8,374 nt of DNA from NCBI GenBank assembly GCA_034420695.1, contig DAOULB010000035.1:1-8374 (forward strand), given 5' to 3'. The notes below the pieces were generated by a model, which was not told the DNA's origin, did not search any database, and worked only from the letters and a program-made list of their open reading frames with translations. Below are positions 1 to 6,907 of this stretch, piece after piece. The position numbers were made by a program, and so were the translations under genes. Every line of letters starts with the position of its first letter. Positions within the stretch are counted from its first letter, which is position 1. The stretch comes from Io17-Chloro-G2 sp034420695. GTDB lineage: Bacteria > Chloroflexota > Dehalococcoidia > Lucifugimonadales > UBA3495.

Positions 1-1359
1 TTTATCATAGGCGAAAACGGACTGGTCATCACAAACAGGCACGTCGTCGAAGGCGGCCCAAGTGTCATCGTGCGGCTGGCCTCCGGCGAACAATACGAGG
101 GTGTAGTCACCCAGCTTCACACAGTCTTGGATATGGCCTATGTCGAGATTCAATCAGGGCAGTCCTTCGTGCCTTTGGAAATGGGAGACTCCGCCGATGT
201 GTCAGTGGGCCAAACTGTGATAGCTGTCGGCTACCCATTGGCGGACGATCTTGGCCTGGCCCCCACCATAAGTAAGGGGATCATTTCCGCCATGAGAGAC
301 GATTACCTGCAAACCGACGCTGCTCTGAACCCAGGCAACAGCGGCGGACCATTGCTGACCGAGGACGGCAAGGTGATCGGCGTGATCTCTGCCCGAGCTG
401 AAAGGGCAGAAGATGGACGGGCAATTTCCGGGATCGGATTCGCCATTCCCATCAACAGTGTGAAGCCCGGCCTTCCGGCGGGCATTGCTTCGGGAAACCC
501 CGCCCCAGCCGACATGCCCACTCCGACCCCAACGCCTACTGTCCCGCCAACACTGCCCCCTACGCCGGACGTGCAAGCTACAAGAGATGCGCTGGAAGCG
601 GCAGATGCCCGGCGGCGGGCAGAAGCCGAGGCCACAAGGGTTGCCGAGCAAGCCAAACAAGAAGCTGAGCAGTACGCCGCCGCCCTGGAGTCCACTCGGA
701 TAGCTGAACTGCCAACCGCCACACCAACGCCCACTCCCACCCCGACGCCAACACCCGGCCCTACGGCAACACCTACGGCTATCCCGACACCGACTCTTAC
801 CCCTACCCCCGAACCTACCCCGACGTCCTTACCGCCAACGCCTACCCCAACGCCACACCCTGCGACATTCTGCAATGAATGGGAGGATATGGTGCTGGCA
901 TGGTCAAAGCAGGGCAATAGCTATTATGCTGCCACTAGGATAGGACTCAAGGGTTACTCTGACAGAAACCTTGCTATACCTAGCCATCCCAAACTTTCCG
1001 CCCAAGATGCACAACGCTATTGCCTCCGCGATATAGGGCGCTCGGCTTGGGATTTTCCTAACGGAGTCTTGTGGAACGCAAAAGCGGAGGTTGGCGATGG
1101 GCGACCAAAGGAAGGGTATTTTAAGCTCTTACCAGGGCTTTACCAGTACAGAGGATCGCAGGGTGATAACCGATTACCGGCAAACTGCTATCTTCGGACT
1201 AACATAGCGCCAGTCCCAGGCGAACCCACACAAGAGGTCTTGCCGGAACTTCCTTATGGAGAGCCGTTTACCTTCCGGTTCTTTGAGCACCACGGGTGGG
1301 TATCTTTTGATTGCAAGTGGGCTCGCGTCGCCGGACAACTCTACCGTATTGGAGACTAA
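1..1359 (+). CDS. HtrA-like trypsin-family serine protease with Thr-Pro linkers and Cys-rich tail (5' partial)
   Basis: The reading frame is open from base 1, so the gene starts upstream. The in-frame GTG at 70 is not the start, because the catalytic His lies before it in TNRHVVEG (codon 14, bases 40-42). The rest of the triad is visible: Asp in VLDMAYVEI (codon 44) and Ser in GNSGGPLL (codon 114). GIGFAIPIN follows, a hallmark of the HtrA/DegP (S1C) family. No PDZ domain follows. Instead there is a Pro/Thr linker (514-567), a charged Ala/Glu/Arg-rich helical segment, probably coiled coil (568-711), a second Thr-Pro linker (712-861) and a C-terminal domain of about 165 residues with four cysteines (codons 291, 341, 396, 438). 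Thr-Pro linkers and paired cysteines suggest an exported protein with disulphides; the signal peptide or anchor would lie outside the window. The likely role is envelope or extracellular proteolysis. The substrate and the tail's function are unknown. Confidence 0.9.
   Translation, partial: FIIGENGLVITNRHVVEGGPSVIVRLASGEQYEGVVTQLHTVLDMAYVEIQSGQSFVPLEMGDSADVSVGQTVIAVGYPLADDLGLAPTISKGIISAMRDDYLQTDAALNPGNSGGPLLTEDGKVIGVISARAERAEDGRAISGIGFAIPINSVKPGLPAGIASGNPAPADMPTPTPTPTVPPTLPPTPDVQATRDALEAADARRRAEAEATRVAEQAKQEAEQYAAALESTRIAELPTATPTPTPTPTPTPGPTATPTAIPTPTLTPTPEPTPTSLPPTPTPTPHPATFCNEWEDMVLAWSKQGNSYYAATRIGLKGYSDRNLAIPSHPKLSAQDAQRYCLRDIGRSAWDFPNGVLWNAKAEVGDGRPKEGYFKLLPGLYQYRGSQGDNRLPANCYLRTNIAPVPGEPTQEVLPELPYGEPFTFRFFEHHGWVSFDCKWARVAGQLYRIGD
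514..567 (+). repeat. First Thr-Pro-rich linker coding repeat
   Basis: This short low-complexity tract of ACN-CCN codons lies inside the protease gene, directly after the catalytic domain. It encodes alternating Thr and Pro. It is probably an extended, flexible linker between the protease domain and the helical segment. Confidence 0.75.
712..861 (+). repeat. Second Thr-Pro-rich linker coding repeat
   Basis: About 50 codons are dominated by ACN-CCN pairs, giving a (Thr-Pro)n linker between the helical segment and the cysteine-containing tail of the protease. Third codon positions vary freely, so selection seems to act on the peptide and not on the DNA repeat. The same tract produces a long Gly-Val shadow frame on the minus strand. 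Confidence 0.85.
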
Positions 1360-1391
1360 ATCCGCAGAGAATGGCGTATTGGGAGGAAAGG

Positions 1392-1691
1392 ATGCCGGAC
1401 CAAGTAGCAGTTGTCAGAGTTCCTGAAAGGGACCAATTTACCTTGATATTGCGGAGACGGGACCCTGAGGAACTTTTCCTGAATCTTTCCACTGACGAAG
1501 CTGCTCAGCTCCGCGATCAACTTCGGCAACCCAATGGGGGTACTGTTCACATAACTCTTGGTACGTTAACACTATTACCCGTTCAATCTTCCCGCAGTAT
1601 TCATATTCTGTTCGCTGACCATCATGGTGCACGATCAGCTTGGGAGGTTTCCCGGGAAGATGTTGAATCTCTGTCTGAATCTCTCCCATAG
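1392..1691 (+). CDS. Small protein of unknown function (99 aa)
   Basis: I do not recognise this protein. The chosen start ATG at 1392 has a strong ribosome binding site, GGAGG at 1382-1386, with a 5-base spacer. In-frame ATGs further upstream overlap the protease end and lack one. The protein begins MPDQVAVVRV, looks mainly beta in its first 30 residues, has a predicted helix around STDEAAQLRDQLRQ, then further strands, and ends with the acidic helix SREDVESLSESL. It has no signal peptide, membrane segment or cysteine. It starts 32 bases after the protease stop in the same direction, so it may share that transcript. A minus-strand frame (1438-1704) covers the same bases but has a poor ribosome binding site. 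The plus frame is favoured but not proven. Confidence 0.6.
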   Translation: MPDQVAVVRVPERDQFTLILRRRDPEELFLNLSTDEAAQLRDQLRQPNGGTVHITLGTLTLLPVQSSRSIHILFADHHGARSAWEVSREDVESLSESLP

Positions 1692-1740
1692 CGGCCTCAC
1701 GCATACCCCATCACCAGGTTCCGGTAACCCACCTTGCCGT

Positions 1741-1746
1741 TATAAT
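1741..1746 (+). promoter_or_regulatory. Candidate -10 box (TATAAT) upstream of helicase
   Basis: A perfect TATAAT lies 119 bases before the preferred helicase start. No good -35 is seen at 16-18 bases upstream (the sequence there is GTTCCGG-like), so it would be a weak or activator-dependent promoter. If used, transcription would begin near 1753, downstream of the ATG at 1745, which would rule out that ATG as the helicase start. Confidence 0.4.
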
Positions 1747-1855
1747 GCCCTCACCCGGGGCCGGAAAACGGCGCTGTGGGCGTCCTAGAGGCCACGGCGG
1801 GGCATTCTGTGGAACATCGAGATGCGCCATGAGCAATGGAGGTTTGCCGAAAGTT

Positions 1856-1859
1856 GGAG
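1856..1859 (+). promoter_or_regulatory. Ribosome binding site deciding the helicase start
   Basis: GGAG sits 5 bases before the ATG at 1865. The alternative in-frame ATGs at 1745 and 1829 have no comparable site, and the sequence encoded between them is Arg/Gly-rich and unlike a helicase N-terminus. Confidence 0.6.
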
Positions 1860-1864
1860 CGCTA

Positions 1865-4102
1865 ATGGGAGTGAGCGAACTTCGCCCATACCAGCAGGAA
1901 CTGCTCAAGCAAGCACAGAATACGTTGACAGAAAATCCCAACCTTCGGCTGATGGTGCAACTACCCACCGGAGGCGGCAAAACCACCATCGCCGGTGCCC
2001 TGCTGTCCCAGTGGCTACAAGATGGACATAAAGCTGTCTGGCTCACCCATCGTAACGAATTGGCCGAGCAGACTCGCCGGATGCTCACCGAGTCCGGTGT
2101 TCCTGCCATCACCAACGTAAACTGGACTCCCGGGGACGACGCGCCGGCCATGGCCGGTGGAGTCGTCATCCTTATGGCCCAGACAGTGGGCAGGCGCACT
2201 GCCCGCCAGCAGGTCTGGAAGGCATACAACGCCGATGACCTGCTAATAATCGACGAGGCCCACCACGCGGCTGCCGACGGCTGGACGCGGGCCATAAGAC
2301 AATGGCCCGGTCCCATCGTGGGCATGACCGCCACCCCCTGGCGGATGTCCGAACGGGAAGGTTTCGATCACCTCTTTGACGACCTGCTCCTGGGCCCCCA
2401 GACTGCCGACCTGCAAGCTCTGGAAACGCCCGCCCTGTGCCAGGCACAGGTGTTCATGCCTCCCCTGGAGCAACGGATAGCCGGCGGCCTGGTTGACCGC
2501 AACGGAGACTACACCGAGGCAGGCATCAAGCAGGCCAACCGCCACAGCCCCGACGTCATGACCGCCGGCGCCCTGGCTTTCTGGCGGAAACACGCCGAGG
2601 GGCGGCCCACGGTCGCCTACGCCGTGTCGGTAGACCATGCGCACAACCTGGCGGCGATGTTCAACGAAGCCGGCGTCACGGCGGCAGTCATCCTCGGAGA
2701 CAGCAACCGCGAGGAGCGGGCCAGGACCATCGAGGGTTTCCGCACCGGCACGATCAGGGTGCTGGTCAACGTGATTGTCGCCACTGAAGGTTTCGACCTG
2801 CCCGACGCCTCCTGCGTCATCATTACTCGCCCGACTCTGAGCTTGGCGTTGTACCTCCAAATGGTGGGCCGGGGCCTGCGTCCCAAACAAGACGGCGGGG
2901 ACTGCTACATCCTGGATCTGGCCGCCAACGCCGAAACCCATGGCCTGCCGGAGGAACGTCGGGAATGGACACTGAAACCCCGCGGCTCGCAGAACCCCGG
3001 CAATGCGCCGGTGGTCTGGTGTCCAAACCCACTGTGCGAGGCCGCGTCCCCGGCGGCCAGCCACAATTGCCGAGTCTGCGGCCATCCCTTCGGCAAGGAC
3101 TGCGACCGCTGTGGCCAGTGGCGCGCCGACAATCGCTGGCAATATGAAACACAATGTCAGGACAGACACCAACTGGTCTGCGACCTCTGCCATATCGACG
3201 CCCACATCCAGGCGCACCTGCCCATTGCCCCGCCTCTGGACGAACTGGTCGACCTGCACGACCCGGAGGACGAAACGATGACTGTAATCGACCCTGATAT
3301 CGACGGCGACCTCGCCGACAGGCTCTTCAAATTGCTCGAGGAACTGCTTGAGACGGAACGGCTGAGCTTCACGGGAACGGATGATGCGCGGCGGAACGAA
3401 CTGACCCGACGGATTGAGGACCGGCAGGCCGCGTTGACGGATGACAACGAACTGGACAAGCTCTTCTTACAACATGTGGCCACGTTGTCATACAGACCAA
3501 CACGGGTTCAGGAACGTCGCCTGTTTCACGAATGGGAAGCCGAACGCAAGGACGAATTGCGGACTTGGCAAGTTGAGTTGCGCTCGATCGAGGACAGGCC
3601 CATAGACAAACACGCAATTTACAACAGCGCTGAGCATAAGGCGGCATACCTACTACGTCGTGCCGCCGAAAATATGGATCTACTACCGGACCTGCAAAAC
3701 ACATCTCAAAGCGTATCCTCGAGCCTAGATACTCCCACCCCAAAAACAGGTCGTCCCAGAAAAACGCGGTATAGCACCTACAAAACCTTACTCCTCGAAT
3801 CCCTTTATGACCTCGGCGGGAAAGCAAGAGCCCGGGACGTAATCAAGGCCATCTACCCCAAAATCGAACACCTGCTCAGCGATGTAGACCATGAACTCGT
3901 GGGCACCGGAAGCACGCCTAGATGGGCAAATAGAATTAACTGGGAACGACATAACCTGATTAAAAGTGACCTATTAGAAAAAAACTCTGAGCGCGGCGTA
4001 TGGGAATTGACAAAAAAAGGTGTTGCCGAAGTAGAAGGGCGAATTGGGCCGGATCCCGGCCCTGCTCACCTGGAACAAGATGCCGCGGATTACGTCCGGT
4101 AG
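1865..4102 (+). CDS. SF2 DEAH-box helicase with Zn-binding Cys cluster and C-terminal Mrr_N-like winged helix
   Basis: A 745-residue protein. The start at 1865 gives MGVSELRPYQQELL, a normal N-terminus for this helicase group (RadD/SSL2-like). ATP-dependent helicase/translocase motifs appear in order: Walker A PTGGGKT (residues 34-40), THRNELAEQ (about 61-69), DEAH (130-133), TATP (155-158), VATEGFD (305-311) and QMVGRGLRP (332-340). A cysteine cluster follows (C386, C391, C402, C405, C413, C416, C431, C439, C442), including three or four CxxC-type pairs, so two zinc ribbons or knuckles are likely. A charged helical stretch covers about 480-580. Residues about 635-725 resemble the Mrr_N winged helix (LGGKARARDVI, ANRINWERHNL, RGVWELTKKG), known as the DNA-binding part of Mrr-type restriction enzymes, but no Mrr catalytic domain follows. 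The last 500 bases are clearly more AT-rich than the helicase core. Two nuclease genes follow, so it may feed DNA to them. That role is inferred. Confidence 0.9.
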   Translation: MGVSELRPYQQELLKQAQNTLTENPNLRLMVQLPTGGGKTTIAGALLSQWLQDGHKAVWLTHRNELAEQTRRMLTESGVPAITNVNWTPGDDAPAMAGGVVILMAQTVGRRTARQQVWKAYNADDLLIIDEAHHAAADGWTRAIRQWPGPIVGMTATPWRMSEREGFDHLFDDLLLGPQTADLQALETPALCQAQVFMPPLEQRIAGGLVDRNGDYTEAGIKQANRHSPDVMTAGALAFWRKHAEGRPTVAYAVSVDHAHNLAAMFNEAGVTAAVILGDSNREERARTIEGFRTGTIRVLVNVIVATEGFDLPDASCVIITRPTLSLALYLQMVGRGLRPKQDGGDCYILDLAANAETHGLPEERREWTLKPRGSQNPGNAPVVWCPNPLCEAASPAASHNCRVCGHPFGKDCDRCGQWRADNRWQYETQCQDRHQLVCDLCHIDAHIQAHLPIAPPLDELVDLHDPEDETMTVIDPDIDGDLADRLFKLLEELLETERLSFTGTDDARRNELTRRIEDRQAALTDDNELDKLFLQHVATLSYRPTRVQERRLFHEWEAERKDELRTWQVELRSIEDRPIDKHAIYNSAEHKAAYLLRRAAENMDLLPDLQNTSQSVSSSLDTPTPKTGRPRKTRYSTYKTLLLESLYDLGGKARARDVIKAIYPKIEHLLSDVDHELVGTGSTPRWANRINWERHNLIKSDLLEKNSERGVWELTKKGVAEVEGRIGPDPGPAHLEQDAADYVR

Positions 4103-4156
4103 TCAGAAGGGGCCTTGAGCGGCACGCTGGCGAAATAACCCAAGATTCAGGGGGTA

Positions 4157-5257
4157 ATGGCAATGCCGATTGAGGTCGGTGTTTGGCGGATTGACCAAGG
4201 CCTGAAGGCGGTCCACTTCAAGGAGTTGGAACAGGAGGCCGTTCTTCAGCAAATCATAGCAGAGGATATCTCAGTGGTGGACTCCCGCCTAATGGTGATT
4301 GGGAGGGAGGTGTCCACCGCTTTCGGCGGGAGGGTTGACATACTGGCGATTGACGCTGCCGGGAACCTGGCCGTCATTGAGTTGAAACGGAATCGCACGC
4401 CGCGAGAGATAGTGGCACAGATTCTTGACTATGGTTCGTGGGTGCGGAATCTCACAGCCGACGAAATAGCGGAAACCTTCATCGACTACCAAGTGCGTTT
4501 TCTCAAGTCGGCATCGCCGAAGTCAATCAACGAAGCGTTTCAAGAGCAGTTCGGCGCCGTTCCGGACTCCCTGAATTCCTCGCACCAACTGGTCATAGTC
4601 GCAGGCAGCCTCGACCCATCCACAGAACGCATCGTCAATTACCTGATGGATGACTACGGGGTCGAAATCAACGCCGTTTTCTTCCGCGTGTTCGAGGACG
4701 ACGAGCGACGATACCTGACACGGGCCTGGCTACGGGAACCAGCAGGACCGGCGACGGAGTCCACGTCCCGCCCCGCCGTACGGTCCGGAGCATTGAGGGA
4801 GTGGAATGGCGAGTGCTATGTTTCCTACGGCCCCATCCCTGGACGCAGCTGGCCGGACGCTAAGAAATACGGCTTTGTATCCGCAGGAGGCGGAACGTTC
4901 TACATCAGAACCCTGATGTCACTTCAGCCGGGCGAAAGGGTGTGGGTCAACGTCCCCGGAACAGGTTATGTCGGGGTCGGCGAAGTCGTAAATGCGGCCG
5001 TTCCACTGGAACAGTTCACAGTGACTGTCGAAGGCATAGAGACTCCCATTGTCGAAGCGGAGATCGAAAACTCGTGGATGTATGACAGGGAGCAAGAGGA
5101 ATACTTCGTCAAGGTCAGGTGGCTAAAAGCGGTGGAGTTGCACGAGGCTGTTAAGGAACTGGGATTCTTCGGGAACCAGAACACTGTTGCGCGGCCACGA
5201 GCGCAAAGCTGGAATTTCACCGTCGAGCGCCTGAAGACGGTGTGGCAAGTATCCTAG
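4157..5257 (+). CDS. NucS/DUF91-like PD-(D/E)XK nuclease with PUA/EVE-like C-terminal domain
   Basis: A 366-residue protein. The N-terminal half carries a RecB/NucS-type nuclease core: VIGREV, then D61 in RVDILAID, E75 and K77 in VIELKRN, and Q88 in IVAQILDYGSW. This matches the D...ExK...Q arrangement of metal-dependent DNA endonucleases of the NucS/DUF91 kind. Residues about 110-195 are a helical and strand extension. After a linker near 196-210, residues 211-366 form a second domain with YGFVSAGGG, PGERVWVNVPGTGYVGVGEV and GFFGNQNTV. The PGxRVWV...GYVGVGEV pattern looks like a PUA/EVE/ASCH-type barrel, a fold that often reads modified bases; this part is inference. Start: AGGGGG at 4149-4154 is 2 bases from the ATG at 4157 but 8 from an in-frame ATG at 4163, so the true start may be two codons later. 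It lies 54 bases after the helicase in the same direction, probably one operon. Confidence 0.85.
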   Translation: MAMPIEVGVWRIDQGLKAVHFKELEQEAVLQQIIAEDISVVDSRLMVIGREVSTAFGGRVDILAIDAAGNLAVIELKRNRTPREIVAQILDYGSWVRNLTADEIAETFIDYQVRFLKSASPKSINEAFQEQFGAVPDSLNSSHQLVIVAGSLDPSTERIVNYLMDDYGVEINAVFFRVFEDDERRYLTRAWLREPAGPATESTSRPAVRSGALREWNGECYVSYGPIPGRSWPDAKKYGFVSAGGGTFYIRTLMSLQPGERVWVNVPGTGYVGVGEVVNAAVPLEQFTVTVEGIETPIVEAEIENSWMYDREQEEYFVKVRWLKAVELHEAVKELGFFGNQNTVARPRAQSWNFTVERLKTVWQVS

Positions 5258-5286
5258 CAAACGCCATCACCTGTAGGGAAACAATA

Positions 5287-5319
5287 CCTCCCCATCCGGA
5301 GGAAAGCCTCTGAATTTTT
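5287..5319 (+). terminator. Weak terminator-like or attenuator-like hairpin pair
   Basis: CCTCC (5287-5291) can pair with GGAGG (5298-5302) across a 6-base loop. The same GGAGG can instead pair with CCTCT (5307-5311) across AAAG, followed three bases later by TTTTT (5315-5319). The second hairpin plus T-tract resembles a short intrinsic terminator, and the first would compete with it. The stems are only 5 bases with a G-T pair, so this is weak. It sits in the 180-base gap between the two nuclease genes, and this gap shows no convincing ORF. Confidence 0.25.
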
Positions 5320-5427
5320 CATAGCCCCAGCTTTACGGGTGAAGTCTCCATATATTCCCTTCTCTTACTCCAAGGCGCTGACACATAGCCTCCGCCCCCC
5401 GAAAGGGAGGGAGAACCAACAGACCGT

Positions 5428-5432
5428 AGGAG
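5428..5432 (+). promoter_or_regulatory. Ribosome binding site deciding the second nuclease start
   Basis: AGGAG lies 5 bases before the ATG at 5438. This favours that ATG over the in-frame GTG at 5339, whose 33 extra codons are low-complexity and lie before the conserved nuclease fold. Confidence 0.7.
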
Positions 5433-5437
5433 ACGGC

Positions 5438-6631
5438 ATGAGCGGTGAACCGCAGTTGTTCAGGATAAACCCCGAGAACCGTGAATCAGACAGGATCGAA
5501 GAGGTGGATTTTGCCAGTCTGGGCTTTCAAGAGCGCCGCGACATACAGGAATGGGTGGCGGCCAACCCAAGCATCCTCGGCGATGACCTGCTGATAATCG
5601 GCAAAGAGTTCAGCGGCTTCGACAGGACTAACGAAAGGCTGGACCTGCTAGCTGTTGATTTCAGTGGCCGACTGGTGATCATTGAACTGAAGCGGGACGA
5701 TTCCGGCGCCGACGCACACTGGCAAGCAGTCAAGTACGCCAGCTATCTCCAGCGAGCCGACGACGATAGCATAATCAAAATGGCGGGGGAATACTGGAGG
5801 GAATCTGAGGACGACGCTAAAAACCGACTATTGCAGCATTTGGGCGCCGACGACCTGAACGCCTTGAACAACGACCAGCGCATCATTCTGGCCAGTCACC
5901 GTTTTGCGCCGGAAGTCACTTCTGCCGCTCTGTGGCTAAACAACAAAGCTCCAGACCTGATTACCTGCATTAGACTGACACCGTATCAGGACACTCAGGC
6001 CGGTTCCCTCTACGTACAGGCGACCACTATCATCCCGGTGCCAGGGGTGGAGGGCTATCTGGTTGGCGTAGGGTCAAGTACAAGGATGGAAAGGGGCAGA
6101 GGCAGCAGTAGCACTTTCGGGGCCAGACTGGCTGCGACATTCACCAGAAACAGGAACGACGAGGTCAGTGAATTCGCCAAAAAGGTCGGCAGATTAGCAA
6201 TTGATGGACTGCTTGACGAAACCAGGCCAGATAGAACGAGCCGTTGGGCCGGAACCTCTCAAGGTTTTGACTGGGTAGGACTCTCGGGCCGTTTTCGCTA
6301 CTACCATTGTTGGTATTCACATAGGCCGTGGAGCAATCACAATCTATCCTACCGGGTCCATCTATCAGAGGAAGGCGCGGAGGCAGGGCAATGGTCGGCC
6401 TACGTCAGGTTCGTAAATTCGGAGATAGAAATGGACCTCGGTGGAATGGAAATTCACCCAGACCAATTCTTTGAATGGGAAGGCAAAGTACTTACTGTTC
6501 CTATGGGAACGGATACGCTAAACGACGAGTACGCGGGAAGAATAGCCACCACTCTCAGAGTATTCATCGAACAAATCACTCCGATGGTGACCGACCTGGA
6601 CAACGAAACAGGGGAATTTGATGAGCCATAG
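5438..6631 (+). CDS. Second NucS-like PD-(D/E)XK nuclease with a different C-terminal half
   Basis: A 397-residue protein. Residues about 34-110 give a clear PD-(D/E)XK core: IQEWVAANPSILGDDLLIIG, then D69 in RLDLLAVD, E83 and K85 in IIELKRD, and Q96 in WQAVKYASYL. The order and spacing match the NucS/DUF91-like group and parallel the preceding gene (D, ExK, Q), so the two are divergent paralogs or same-superfamily partners. The rest differs: residues 111-210 are a mixed helix and strand region, and about 275-385 is an aromatic-rich domain (RYYHCWYSHRPW, then AYVRFVNSEIEMDLGG) that I cannot assign. It lacks the GYVGVGEV and GNQNTV motifs of the upstream nuclease. The protein ends in an acidic tail (DNETGEFDEP). 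It is expected to be cytoplasmic and to cut DNA with Mg2+. Either co-transcription across the 180-base gap or its own promoter is possible. Confidence 0.85.
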   Translation: MSGEPQLFRINPENRESDRIEEVDFASLGFQERRDIQEWVAANPSILGDDLLIIGKEFSGFDRTNERLDLLAVDFSGRLVIIELKRDDSGADAHWQAVKYASYLQRADDDSIIKMAGEYWRESEDDAKNRLLQHLGADDLNALNNDQRIILASHRFAPEVTSAALWLNNKAPDLITCIRLTPYQDTQAGSLYVQATTIIPVPGVEGYLVGVGSSTRMERGRGSSSTFGARLAATFTRNRNDEVSEFAKKVGRLAIDGLLDETRPDRTSRWAGTSQGFDWVGLSGRFRYYHCWYSHRPWSNHNLSYRVHLSEEGAEAGQWSAYVRFVNSEIEMDLGGMEIHPDQFFEWEGKVLTVPMGTDTLNDEYAGRIATTLRVFIEQITPMVTDLDNETGEFDEP

Positions 6632-6892
6632 CCCCTCAACGACAGCGCATTGATGGGGCCGACGCTGGCCGACTAAGCCTAACCTTCCACGCAACTGGAG
6701 CAGGTACTCCAGACATTCCTTGGCGTGGACCACAGATGGGCGCTTGGGGGCTGACCCGCTACAACAGGCGGGGAGGCTGTTAGGTGAACAGAGACACGGC
6801 GACACTGGCTGCCAGCAAGGCGAGAGAAGCGGCCCAGCATTGCCAAGACAAGATGTGGTAGGCCCTGGAATATCTGGACCCAGTCGGCAGGG
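6632..6892. other. Gene-poor spacer with nested inverted repeats
   Basis: No convincing protein gene fills this stretch. TCCACGC (6686-6692) pairs with GCGTGGA (6723-6729) and encloses CTGGAG (6695-6700), a 6-base loop and CTCCAG (6707-6712), giving a two-tier cruciform or hairpin. Further along, CCCGC and GCGGG near 6755-6772 form another stem, and CTGTT (6777-6781) can pair with AACAG on either side (6764-6768 or 6787-6791). There is no T-run after the stems, so this is not a classic intrinsic terminator. A structured leader, small RNA or recombination site is possible. Confidence 0.4.
6784..6861 (+). CDS. Possible 25-aa micro-ORF with strong ribosome binding site
   Basis: GGGAGG (6771-6776) is followed 7 bases later by GTG at 6784, opening a 25-codon frame (NRDTATLAASKAREAAQH..., ending KMW) rich in Ala and charged residues. 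Its ribosome binding site and start lie in the loops of the alternative CTGTT/AACAG stems. It could be a leader peptide for the gene at 6908, a remnant, or chance. Confidence 0.15.
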   Translation: MNRDTATLAASKAREAAQHCQDKMW

Positions 6893-6907
6893 ATGAAGAG
6901 GAGAGAA

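Noticed and set aside
303..917. Long minus-strand frame encoding Gly-Val repeats
   Set aside because: It is the antisense shadow of the Thr-Pro linkers in the protease gene; the plus frame carries clear protease motifs.
1438..1704. Minus-strand frame of 88 codons opposite the 99-aa gene
   Set aside because: It reads plausibly but has a poor ribosome binding site, whereas the plus frame has GGAGG at an ideal distance. Not fully excluded.
2243..3259. 338-codon minus-strand frame
   Set aside because: It lies opposite the helicase motifs in a GC-rich gene, where long antisense frames are expected, and shows no recognisable motif of its own.
5339..5437. Longer GTG start for the second nuclease
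   Set aside because: The 33 extra codons lack a ribosome binding site and do not look like part of the nuclease fold; the ATG at 5438 has AGGAG 5 bases upstream.
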